From Capitella teleta (lineage: Eukaryota > Annelida > Polychaeta > Capitellidae), in NCBI GenBank assembly GCA_000328365.1, contig KB296270.1:138869-202868 (forward strand): a stretch of 64,000 bases of DNA, written 5' to 3'. A program made the translations under genes and the position numbers. Shown in pieces: positions 22,944 through 36,156 of this stretch (position 1 is the stretch's first letter; every line of letters begins with the position of its first letter). The notes beneath the pieces were generated by a model. It was not told the origin of the DNA and searched no databases. It saw only the letters and a program-made list of their open reading frames with translations.

Positions 22944-25900
22944 CTGGAAAAGGGGAAAAAATTAACAAGAACGAAGAAGATTGAAAACAAAGTCACGGTG
23001 TGCACCTCACGGCTAACGACATCACTAATGGAATTCTAGATGCTTAGGCAAGAAGCCTTGTCTGTCTGAGCAGGACAGAGGATACGAGGCGGAGTGGCCT
23101 TTTGGTTTCAGACGAGACCAAGCGCAGGAAGGTCGAGAGGCTCTGCTGGCCAGCAAATCTGATTTGGAAGTCTTTCGACCTCTTGGCTAAAAAGGAGAGA
23201 TGCCATCTGAGGCAATGGACGCCACCTTGCTGATGAGAATATAATGAATGTCAATTTAGTTTGGCAGTCTATTAGTGGTCCTAAAGGAACGGCGCGCCGA
23301 TAGCATAGGTTATTAACCTTATACTCCGCAAAATTTCATCAAGTCATGGGGCTCTCGCCTGCACCGACAAAGAAATCTCTTCTGTGCGTATGTTGTATAG
23401 TAAGGGCTTCTCTTGAAGGGCTTTTGTCACCCTCAGAATGGGCTCTCACTCACTGAAGCCCCACGTAATTGGCAAGACTATTGCATTATACAAGACATTC
23501 ATGTTTGCAACAGCGCTCATATCTTGCATAAATCCTCATGGTGATATGCATAGAAGTGAATTACTGCGGTGCCCCAATGAAAACAAGCCGTGGCGGCAGA
23601 TCCGGGCATGAATGGCTGCTCTGATCCAATATACCGTCGCCAGGGCATACGGATGGCCGTCCGCGGAATGCCTTTATGCATTTGCCGCCAATGTTAATCA
23701 TAATTTAGCGGGCGTGGATGAGTAGCACCCACTGGCCATCCTGGACGCACAGTCATCGCTCAGGCCTTATTCCAAGAGCCCTCTGACCTGCAAGGTTCGT
23801 TGAGGGTGCGAGGGTTTGAAAAACACCAGCATCATTGAAGGTCCTCCTTGGGGTCATTTGACAAGCTTTGGTGCAAACCAGGACTGGGAAACATGAATAG
23901 TACGAATTGAGGGCTGCATGGGTTTACTTAATATCGAGGCTTCGTTACCTCCATTGTCCTCAATCTGGTCACGAATCCCCGGGGTTCAGCGTGTCTTTTG
24001 AAATAGTGCAAGTGGGTTATACACACGCATGGTGCAAGCAAGTCCCAGGTGCCCTCTGGCGGCATTCATGCTACCATTATGTACGAGTGACCAGGAGAAA
24101 TAGCCACTGATTGTTGCTAGCTATTATATGTGGATTGATGACAGGTAGATGAGAGGTGTATATCGTCACGATCCACTGATATTTTTGGTTTGTTGAAAGG
24201 GAGGAGCTAGCTTTATAGCGCGTGGTCACTGGTAATAGCCCATGGTTGCTTGCGGGTTTCGAGCATCAAACCTAATGCTGTGATTTGAGTTGGTGGATTT
24301 AAGCTGAAAATCGGCTTCGCGCACTTTCCAGCTGATCGAATCTGGCGACTCGAGGTAATTGGTCGGCGCGATATGCCACGATCAATCATCGTGATAAATC
24401 ACTGATCACTGCGTCATTCTTCAGGAATCACTCCATCATTGCACGGTCCAGCACAGGTCAGTGACCTCTCCACTCTCATGTTTGTCACGCTGAACACGAC
24501 CATTCTGGTTTGGACCATCGATCTTTGGTCAACAAAAATGTGCACCGAAGTAAAGTGAATTTTATCACTGCTCTAATTCACCAAACACCGCTAAACCCCA
24601 CGGGACTGCTAATCATGCATTGTTACACATAACAACAAACCGATAAATACAACTTTGGATAACGGATTCCTTTGTTCAAGCATAGTAGTACGTGTCGACT
24701 CAAGTAAGAGGCCAGCCTATACTTTCGGCTCTTTTTTCTTCACCGGCAATTTTTACCCTGGTGGAAACAAACGGAGCTTCAAGGAAAAGAACAAAAAGAC
24801 GCCTTCAATCATTGGTCAAGAAACACAAAGACTCCATGATTACTGTGTGAATGCGCCAGAAAGAAACTGTCATCCGCACGAAGCCTTATCTCATAAGGCT
24901 GCTGCAATCTGCAGCAATATGGTCACCGTGAGCTCATGATATCAATACGAAGCACCATCCATCATGTCTGAAGCATGACAAGCCAAAAGAGGACCGTACT
25001 GATACTACCCTCATTCCGCATATCTATGCTGAGGCTGCAACACAGGCTGCAAAATGATAAAATGGGGCAACTCATTCGCCCCATGTATTCACTTTCTGTA
25101 CAATAATGGTTGAGAGATCAGCTCCTATAAAACGAGATGAAGAGATGTCAGCGGGCATCAACCAGTTGCTGACACTATTCTGTTGAAAAAAGGTCCGCCC
25201 ATGAGAGTCTATTCCACGAAACGGCAAGACGGATGAAGCGCAAAGAATGACAAAAAATGATCCATCATCTTTATGGGCCATCTAGGAAGCTAGGAAGAGC
25301 TAGAGCAGCCGAACTTCATGCATAGTGTAATGTAATGCATGCCATAATTCCGGGCATCTGAGAGATGGGTCGCATCAATCACGTCAGATAAATTTCATAA
25401 ATGAAAACTTTAGACGAATGTCATATGGCAGACGGAGCTGGCCTATCAGCGTGAAGATGTAGGCCCATTTGAATAGCACTCAACCAATCATCGACCGCCT
25501 ACCGTGATCTCCATTTGCGACACTCCGTGAAACAATGACCTGACATTTTTATTTCCAAGTACCACACGCGAAATCCGGTTGTTTGTAATGTTTCTAAGTC
25601 AGCTGTCTCTCAACGCTCTCAGCTACACGCAAATGGGAACCCCTTTTGTTAATGGAGTGGTCTCTCTAACGTTCATCAGCGAAGGAAGCATGTGTCATTC
25701 ATGCATTTGTCTTTCTGCTTTCTGCAAATCTCTGTCCAGGTGCTTGATTACACTGGCTGGCAGTTGTCATGCATCCTGCTGCAGATTTACCTTCCGCAAA
25801 GCCTTGACATCCATCGCGGGAAGAGGGACCCCGGCGATCCCTTGATCTCTGCCAAGATTGCCGAGCGAGGCCTCGAGGGAGAGATGCCATATATAATGAT

Positions 25901-28900
25901 TGCAATGACAAACCGCAAGCGGGACCTTGCGAAACATTTCTCATGCTGATCTGTCGGTTTGGCCAGGATTTGAGAATGTTGGGCCGGTGTTTAAGCCCTG
26001 ATCGACGACGTGGTGAAAGCCAGATGGTGTAGGCAGGTAATGAGTAACCATTCATGGCATTAGGATTAATGTCAGCGACGTCAATCTCGTCCCTCGCTGA
26101 CCCAGAAATTCTGCAAGCAGCGATCTCAACACTCAGAAGTTAAACGAGCCATAAGATATTACGTAATTCACACTGATTGCATGACTCGATACGACAACGA
26201 CCTTATCTCGCAGTTCAGCACCATTAAGCCTAGTGGATGTAGCGAGATGGAAGCAGAGGTCGTGGACCATAATTGTTCCTAGTGGCACTTGTCATTTGCA
26301 TAACTGAAGTATTCATTTGATGTATGGAAACTCAGACAAGAGAAACAGACGAATGCGGGGTAGTGGGCAAGAAGAGAGTTGAAGCGGAAGGCGAGCAGGG
26401 ATGCAACGGACTGTTAAATCAAAGCAGGGAGACTTAGAGCATACTGAGATCTAATCAGGAGGCAATGGCAAGAAGCGCATCTTGCAGCCGTCCAAGCGAC
26501 GAGATCTCGAGAGACAAGTTGTAAAAATACTTGCCCTGATGAATGCAATACTTCGAGACCAGCTGGTGACTCTCGATCGATATCGGACAGGCGCTGATTG
26601 CCAATTTCCTACCATGCATAAACACACGAATTGAACCTGACATACGCGCTCATTTAATTCACACGAGTGTTCGACGTCTTGGCCGGGTAGGGTATCCTTG
26701 CAAGGCGTTCCCAATCGATAGCAGGGGCAGGACTCTCGCCGTCGAAACGAGAGATAATTTGATCGAATTCGCGTGTATGAAACACACCATAATTATGATT
26801 ATCCATCAAGTAAGAGAAGTGGCGACAAGAATTTCAAATTCGATCAAATGGCGTCTCAACTCATTTTCATGTGAAGACGTTAAGATTGAAGTCTCTTTGG
26901 ACCTCCCAAATAATGCCCATCATGTAATATTATGTAATTTCACAAGCGGGTAATGGTAATCGTAAATGGCGTGCCTTAATGCTGTGTACCTGGCATGCGT
27001 CCCTCGATGCAGTCATCAGCAAACACACCGTGTTTAGCGATGTCAGATAATGATGAATATCATTGCCCGTGTGGCAATAGTGCCGCTTGTCTGTTATGGA
27101 CCCAATGCATTTGGTGATTAATGTAGCAAAACATGGATCAGAATGATCTCCTGGGATCACCACGGTGCTGATAAGATATACGAGATTGTCATGCCTCGCT
27201 GAGCGGAAGATTGCTCGAATGGTGGCCATATGCTATGCAATAGAGACATGGGCAAATTACATTGCAAATGACGGTTATGAAGTGGGGAGAGCAAAAGAGC
27301 GGCCTCGTTCCCTGTGATATATCGAAATGTTCGTACGAAGGGCCAGCGTGATCCATCAAGTAAGACACGGCTTCCTTAGCTCCCTTGGCTAGTGCTGTGT
27401 TTACGTATTTAGGGCTAAAGGACTTGGTCACTGGACATTGACCACTGTAAATGAGAAAGACACCACCGGCTGCATGAAAAGCTTTATCATTAGGGACACT
27501 GGCTTTGTTGTGTAACGTACACAGCAGCCACGTGCCAGCCATTTATATACATTATGGATAGATCGTTGCTATTATATCGCACGTCGTTGTCAATCTCAAA
27601 TTCATAACACTCTTCGCCAAGTCAGAATTCAAGGAAATTTCGATTTTGTGTCAATACTTTATGTATCGCTTCTGACGGCTGGTCTCGGCTTCAAATGATT
27701 CTTGGAACACGTCGACTCTCATGTCGGTGGATTGATACCCAAAATAACTCGATGTCTGAAGAGACCCGAGCTCACATAACACAGCCCAGCACGCATTCGG
27801 TTCGCACCAGGGGCTATGCAGATCGTAAAGTTATTTTGTTGTGTTTTGTAAACGATTGGAACAATTGAGCAGAGTGATCAGTAGTGTGTTTTCTTCACCG
27901 CCTATTATTTTGGCTCATTGAACGGCAATATCGACACGCATATAATAATTGTGATACGCGTTTCTTGAGCATGAACTGGTTTTTAAAGAGCCGCATGAGA
28001 AACCCGGGAACCGGGGTTGCTACCACAGACACGCACTCTGCACCCGGCATTGAGGCGCAGATGCACATGCGCCAATTGGGAGCCCCGAAATCGGGACCTG
28101 AACTGTAGTTGTGATTTGCGACATTGAATATCAGTAGTATAAGCGAGAAATCTGAGGTACCCGGTAGCTGGTGAAGCACGAAATGAAATCGGTGAGTACA
28201 AAATTACGAATGAATTTGATGGCTCTGCTCAACAAAATGCCACATTATAACATGGGCTTCTTGGGATACCATACGGACAACACACCCGTATAACTATAAC
28301 CACATAAGACCGAAGGAATCCCGTTCATGCAATATTAAAGGACGACAAGCTAAGACGCTGATGACCTCGGCCAACAGGTGCGATTTAAGCGGGCTCACCG
28401 TCCCCGGAGAGCTATTGCTGGAGCTCTAACCACCTGATGTACACTACAGCAGAATAATACACCGTTTCTTTTCCTAATCACTACACTGATAGAGTGGAAT
28501 GTAATCGGTGCCTGCAATTCATTTGCCATCCGTAACGATAAAATGACCGACTTAGTCACTTTTGCATTTAATGCCGCTTGTAGTTGAAATAACTGAAGGT
28601 ATCTATTCACATGCAGAACAATATATTTCGCTGTATATTACAGTAATACTCATGTATGCATAACCTCTTGATTGACAGCTGGGGTGATGCATAACAGAAC
28701 ACTTGACTGGGCGTGTAACTGTTATGTAAGAAGCGAGAAACGGAATGAATTAAGTTACCTTACAGCAATTTCCGAGAAAGACTCAAGGATAAATACGCAG
28801 CAATGGTCATCTTCGTTGATTACTTCCACGTTTTCCTGGCGGCGATTATGCATGGAACACAGAGTGAGTGACGTCCTAGCTTCTCATTCTCATTCTTCTT

Positions 28901-31900
28901 GTCCTCGGCTTTGATGAGTGGGACAAAAGAAGGCGAAACCTCTTCTCAGCCCTCAGTATACGCTTCACTAGCTTTTAATTTAGGTTTTCATTCCTTCAGG
29001 ATTAGCTCCATTTTGGCGCTGTTGCTTTGCGAGCCAGCTAAAATAACTGGCAAGGATTTATCTGGCAAAAAAAACCCCACCCTAAAACTAATCAAAGGCG
29101 AGCGATCTTCCGCATTAGGTTCGCAGCTCATTCAATTGGACCTCAGATGAGGATCACCGCCTATGTTCGTGACAATGGTCGCTGTGGTCGCTCGTCCGCT
29201 TCTGCCAATAATTGGGATCGCATCAAAAATCATAAAATATCTGAAATAAGCTTACAGCGTTCGAAGCATCTCGACTGAGAACTCCAGCCTTGGATAAGGT
29301 CGCCAATGCGTATGGCTCATTACACAGCATTTACGGGAACATCGCAAGGGAGTCGTGTCCAGCATCTAGAAATCTTACAATGCAGACGCATGGAGCTTGT
29401 GATTAGGGCAACCCAGCAAGATATATTGGTTTTTGATAAATGGCGATGCCTGTACATTCCAATCATACCGTTATTTCTACTGGAACCTTCTAGTGGAGGA
29501 TAAAAAACTTCTTTTGTCTGAATCAGCCATGAAGTTTTGTTGCTGTTGCTAAGATGACAGCTTCATGCGATTATTAGACATGCACATAAAAATCATAAAA
29601 CACTATCAAAACACACATGTAACAGATAATCACAAACGTGCAGTATGAACTATGGGATTTTTACTACTTTGGGCTGAGTAAAAATAAGAAGACATCATGG
29701 CAGACAATCTGACAAAAATGAACACTGCCATATAACATAAGACGGTATAACAGATGCACAATGGTAACTATTCCCTCTCTCATCGAATGCAAATGCAGAA
29801 ACGCGATCTTACTTTGTGCTGAAAGATTCAGTGCAGGTATGTCACCATGACAACAAACGGACATGGTAAAATACAAAGTCTTGGTTGCAGCGACGATTGA
29901 TAGAATCGGAAGGAAGAATCATTAGATGGAATTAGGTGCGGATATGCGTCGACTCCTTTGGGAACAATTGAAAAGTTGCGACAGAAAACCACGACACCTG
30001 CAGCTTTCCGCCGCGCAATCTATTAGGTAATATCAGCATGGTCAAATCATAGTATATACAACACATTACACCACCCAGCATCAATAAATCCAGAATAGCT
30101 TCAGTGTATTACACACTGAGAGCAAAAAAAAATAGCCCACCAAACAGACCCGTGGACTGGGACCATAAAGATATGGAAAGCCAAGGATGATTGTCATATT
30201 AACCTCAGCTTTCGGTCGTTTGACGATCGGCACGGCATCGCAGGATGGCGTTGCAGTTGTTGCCATTCGCACCTCGCTCTACAAAGCCTCTGGAGTGATT
30301 TAATCAGTGAAATGCAGGGAACCCCTTCAGCATACATGTCGCCGAAGAAGCTCAGATTGCGCCAAATGCCATCGGGGAATTAGTGGACGCCTGCTAATGT
30401 TGGATAACAGGGCAAGAAGGTCGGATCATGTTCGTGTTTTGTCATGCGGAAGACAACAGAATAGACGCAAGGGTGTGAAATGTGCAGCCCACAGTTCGTC
30501 AAGCTGGCTGGACAGTGGACACTTATAAATTTATTGCATAGCACATTCAGTCAGACTGCCAAAAATACCAGGTTAATTGCATTTGAAATTATGGCATATT
30601 ATATTCTTATTGCAATTATCACAGATAGTGGACAGATAGTGGTCAATCAAAGCCCGATGATTGTTTGTATTGACATTGATCCTTTGTTCTGTGTTCAGTG
30701 TTTACAAGGTTGATCAAGATGGAAATTGTCATTTTCTCTCTCGTTTAGCTTCTCTATCTTAAATAATATATTTATAAATATAATACGACAACAATGCATT
30801 GTGGGATTTTGATACAAATTCGGATCACGTGTGACACCTTTGGATCTGATTATTCCATTTTCAGCAAATTATAAAAAATTTATATGAAAAATCTGCAGGC
30901 TGATTATCAACAGCAAACTTCTTTTTTTTTTTCTTTTTCTTTTTTTGAGTTCTAGTAAAGTGCCATATTGGCAGGAATTTTATTGCGAGCCTTGGCATAC
31001 CAAAACAATATTCCGTAAGCTCGATCAAGCTACACAAATTCCTGTCTAGTTGCAGACAGATATGCACTTGTATATACCTTTTCGTTCAGTTTGTGGTCAT
31101 AGGTATAGCTTCTTTGCTTCTTTCTGGCAAAGATGGATAACTTTTTTATGGAGGGGGTGGATCTCAAGGCCGTTGATCCAATCAGGGAGAAAGTAGAAAC
31201 AGTTTCAGAGTGTTGTCCTACTCCCTGGATTGACGCCAGAATATTGTTTCCAGTGAAGTGCATAATGCAGTCATGCGTCAGAACCGGGTAGGCCATCGAA
31301 TGCGTCAAGAATAAATGAAATACCAACAACGTAATAAATGCTGGGACCCCATCTCGTACAAATGCTGTCAGTGCGCGAGAGACAACCGATATTACGTAAG
31401 TACACGTACATATAGTGCTTGTATTTACATTGAGAAGATATTATTTGGATACCAATTCACCACCTATTAGAGTAGTTAGACCTAGTCAATCCGGCAAAAG
31501 CAATTCAAGACGACATACTTTTTTGAATATTGTTAATCAAGTTATGTAATCTGGCATTTAATCACGTAAATGCGGCCGTTTCTATGGGAACCAAGAAGAT
31601 CGGGTTTACGAGGTGTTTTCAATTCACAGTAAATCAATCAACCAAATATGATACGTGTCAATTCAGCACAGAATAATTGACTTAACAATTAAGTCTACGA
31701 AGGAAGTGGCGAATGAGGTAACACTGGGTCAGGTGCCCAGAGCTGTTTGAGGAACACTTAAGCCGTGCAACAGCAAGGGATGATCTCAACGCTCTCAAGG
31801 ATTCCACTCAAAACCTCTTGATGTCCTGGGAAGCCGATTAGCCTGCGAAGAAGCAGATCAAACGCTAAAAGCGCTACTGTTGAACATTGTAAGTGCATTG

Positions 31901-34900
31901 AAACCCCAATTGCTTTTGCAGATGTAACATGTTTTTGTCACTAAAAGTATCGATGTCGTCCTCGTCTCATATACCCATGACTATATGGGGGGTGGGTAAT
32001 GACATCGACAGTTAACATATGAACATATGCCTCAGCATCTCAGGATTCCAGCATAATATGCCAAGGGTGTGGACGATGGGATCATCTCACACCATTAGAC
32101 CGTGGGATGAAGCAAATGCGAGAGCGATGAGAGCACAGCTAAAAGGAACCTGCCCATGGTTCTTTGCAACCCTCACACCTCTCCGTATCTTGACCATTGG
32201 ATACTCTCTCCATTAATTTACTTCTTCCGTGTGTCAGAATTCTTACTTATACAATGTACAGCTGTTTTTGTTTTTTGTTTTTTTCAAGAGGAGAAGTAAT
32301 AATAGGGTGGTATCAATCTTCCTGAATCCATATCATAGCAACATCATGAAAATGTTTTATTTCTTTATATATGAGGCATTTTGCATTGTTGAGAAATTTC
32401 ATGCATACTTTCCTGCAAGTGCATAATTGAACCCGAATGATCATGTCAAATTCTAACAGTAATTGTTAACTGCAAATTGATATGAAATTGGTGCAATTTG
32501 ACTAGATACTTAATTATAAACATTCTGTTATGTGCTGAACGAATGTAGAATGGAAGCAAATACATTTTGTTAAACGTAAATCGGTAAAGCTGCAAAGAGT
32601 TATTACTTTGATAATATAATGTTTTCTTCGTGTGTCTTGCTCTATGTGATCGTTCCAAAACATGACCTCGAGTATCCGGAATAGTGAGAGCAGAGGACAA
32701 CCCTGGAATGGTAGTTGATACCCGTAAAGATCCGAAGTAACGAGCATAACAAGACCGAAATTGGACATATGTCTTCGTTATGTCAGAAGCTCTCGACCTT
32801 GTGGGTGTGATGACGTTGCTTGCATGTGATCTTATTGTATGACATCGTCATATCCATGTCGACGTTGGCATTTAGGAAGAAGACAAATTTGCTCGACATG
32901 CCAAAATAGGAACATTCCGAGTCCACTTTTTTAACAGACAGATTGTTGTTTCTATCCTCCACATGAAGTTCTTGTTGCCTTTCCGCTCGTTGACATTGAT
33001 TCCTGTTTCAATTACTCTTACACGAGCCCCCTCATGACTGCATCATCAACAAATGCATGGCAACCAGCTATCTGGATCAGTGACATACGTTGAAGATAAT
33101 TCCGTGTGTTATAGATATGAAACTCCATGGCATGTAAATTGATACGCTGCCCGTGGTATTTATAGTTATATACTGAGTGAGGATATGTGACCAGAATTAC
33201 GTGTTATATGTTTCGCAAGCAAATGCGATTATTGTAGAGATTTGTTGAGGATAAAAACTCTGATACTAATCAAAATATACGTGAGCTGAAAGCCTTGCAT
33301 TTTGAATTTGATACTTGAGTTTGGACATTGCACCATTATTATTGTGTTGATGATTATAAGCATCCCTTTAAAGAGCTTCGATTCTCTTCTCGGGATAGCA
33401 TCGGCCTTGCGCGTTCGGTCGTCCTGACACGTTCAATTTGTAATGGCAATATTTTCATGAGCAGGGAAGATTATCAACAAAGAGGCACGACTGGGTTTCA
33501 CGGTTCCAGCCAACCCATTCGGATGATACGTCATTGCATGCAATGCATACTGTGTTTACACCCTAGATGCACCAACCCATTCCATAAAAAATCACCTCTT
33601 CTGTCAACTTGCACTTTGCACCATAGTCGTTGTTAATGGGCCACATGCGTAGGCTGATGATGTCTCATCTCACTGGTTACTGATCTCAAGACAGCTGCTC
33701 ACACACATTGCGTGAATAATGGACAACAGCCATGTCGATGTTGAGGTCAACGTTGCAAAATGCATAGACATGCAGACATGTATGAGCCAGACCACGGGGA
33801 GCACTCTGGGAACTTCCAGGGCGTACTGAGGTCACCAGGGGGTCTCTCAGGGCCAATGACCTTAATTCGACTGCTGAGGAGGATGTGGTCAGAAACAAAG
33901 AGATGACGGCGAGCGATGGAAGGGTTTGAGCATAAACGCCAGCAGTGCAACCATATCTGGGTAAATATCTGAATATGAAGGACTCAGAACGGCGCCGAAG
34001 AAAGTCATCACGCGGCCAATCACAGCTTCTTTACGACGCGCACAGGTGATAAACAAGCCGTCGACCAAGAGAGCGACGCCGCCCATAAGCATGGGGATAA
34101 AGCTATGCCGATGCTGTCCCGCGCGCCCCAACGCATAAAGGAGCCGAATCCAGTCAAAATGACACAGTCATAGATATCGCGCTGGCACATTGCGGCGACA
34201 AATGCCAGTGAGAAATCAATTCGGAGAATGAATTTAGCATAGCTGGCTGATCCATTATTAATCTCCGTGTGCGATACGCCGCTATGCGCTTGGTAAAACT
34301 ACACCATGCTATCAATTTTAATTGCTGAGCCGTGCGTTTCACTGACACTTTTCTTTTTGACGAATGATGCCGCGGTTCGCTTTTGTTGTATACCTGAGCG
34401 CCGTCCCCCGATACAATTCTCACCCACGCTCCGTCAGACAAACACAGAGCCCACGAAAAACAACGCATTATGCAAACACGTCTCTCAAGACGCGTCGACC
34501 TTTAATGCGACCTGTTGCTATAGGAGTGAAGGGCTGAAAGTGGGTCGCATATAGCTAGTGTATCAGTGTTTGTTATACAGGATAAAACTATTAATATATT
34601 AATCATGCATCATATCTGCAAATTGGCCAATGGTAAAAGTTTGGACCTTCAATGATATTCGGATCTTCTGGATGACAACGTTATATATGAGTACAACCTC
34701 TGAAGACCTTAAAACCAATAGAAAGTAATCCTGATTCAACGATGGATTGAAGACGTGAATAAAACCGATCGTGTTCCTAACTTACTACTCAGCTTTATTA
34801 TATGGTAGCGTTTGGCACACACAGAGGCCGTGATACTCGCATAAATCTCATTTGATTGTACAGAATTTGTTATTGCGAACTTTGTCGTGTGCCCCAGGAG

Positions 34901-35905
34901 CCGTGCGTCGCTCTTGATGATGTCGGCTCAGAGAAAGAAAATTGCGACAAGCCTCATCCACAAAAGCACAATTATCATCAAAGAGGAACAAACAGCTGAG
35001 CGATGAGTTTTCTCCTCGCAAAACTCTCACTAGCACCGTCGAATCATAGAGCTGACGTTGTTTCCATACTAAGAACGGGCAGGCCAACCTTAGGGACTAT
35101 CAAATGTATTGTCGCTGCTGGCTGTCGACCCAGGAGGACACCCAATGCAAGCAAACCTCTTGTTGCAAGATGTGACTGAAATCGCCAATCGCATATTAAG
35201 AAGGAAGAGCTATAGGCCACCAATGATACAGACGACGAGACAGGTGTGTGCATGCAATTTCCACCCCTACCTCATTAAGTCGCAATGTGGAATGGGCAAA
35301 ACACTCAGCAATTGAACATTTAAGGGAAGCGAGCAATGAATTATTAATAATAGATGTTGCTCAGGTATAAACGCGATTGCCAACGGCGACGGAATGGCTC
35401 TTGCCGTTACCCTGTAATACCATCTAGCAAGGTAAACACACACAATTCAACCTCTGAAATTGCAGGATATGGGCCTGGGGCCACCTGAAGACAAACGCGT
35501 ACAGTGATCATTGTAAGGCCAAGCGAAGAGCCTTTCGCTGAAGGACTCATGCAATATGTATGCTGGCCATAGAGACCTCCACTGTCTCTGCCGGCCGCAT
35601 TCTTGACACTTGAAGCATCGGCCTAATCACCCCCTCATGCGGGGCTTCGGGGACACCCACTGATGAACACCCTTCTTTTATGCGTCGCTCGTCCTTTAAA
35701 GCAAACAGGTGTCCGCGTTGAAACTACGACCAGCACCTTCCCTCGCAAACGCAGAACCGAGTCCCGCCGAAATGAAGAAACATGATTAGAGGCGTTGTGG
35801 CTTGGTGTAATGTGTCGTTGATGAAAGGTCAATGTGCTGCAATTCGAACTTCAGCAAAGCCAATAAGGCAAATGGCGACACGAAGCTGGCAACCGCCAGG
35901 AGGCT
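22944..35905. other. Long non-coding stretch upstream of gene 2
   Basis: About 13 kb with only short chance frames and no recognisable protein, RNA gene, TIR or LTR. A pyrimidine run lies near 30919-30947. It probably contains part of the first intron or the promoter of gene 2; I could not place the signal-peptide exon. Confidence 0.6.
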
Positions 35906-36021
35906 GGAGGAGGAGGAGGAGGAGGAGGAGGAGGAGGAAGAGGAGGAGAATGGAAGGACGAGGAGGTGGATGAGGAATAGGACGAGGAGGAGGATGAAGA
36001 AGAAGAGGGAGAGGTGAAGAG
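35906..36021 (+). repeat. GGA-rich polypurine tract
   Basis: About ten pure GGA units, then degenerate purine-only sequence to about 36021. Long pro-rich, ser-rich or glu-rich frames here are translations of the repeat, not genes. Confidence 0.9.
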
Positions 36022-36137
36022 TATTGAGTGGGGAAGCCGATGTAGGAAGCTGCGAACAAGAATTAGAAAGCCGACGGAATTTCCGTGCTTCGACCACCCG
36101 TGAAATGACTGCGCAGCATCAATTGAAATCATGGTTT

Positions 36138-36156
36138 GCGGGAGGGGGGGAGGGGG
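36138..36156 (+). repeat. G-rich run with quadruplex potential
   Basis: Three G blocks (3, 7 and 5 G) separated by single A. The middle block is long enough to give two tracts, so a G-quadruplex is possible. Confidence 0.5.

Noticed and set aside
25072-25281. Possible signal-peptide exon of gene 2 (FFVILCASSVLPF)
   Set aside because: No VRIG-type end and no phase-1 donor where the next exon requires one.
27189-27542. 117-codon minus-strand frame
   Set aside because: No motif or neighbouring exon; treated as chance.
33488-33530. Resemblance to 56955-56999 (ggatgatacg region), possible SINE
   Set aside because: Only about 40 bp of partial similarity, with no tRNA-like head or A tail.
33889-34131. 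Hydrophobic minus-strand frame resembling a membrane protein
   Set aside because: No recognised family, no convincing splice sites, and length within chance for this window.
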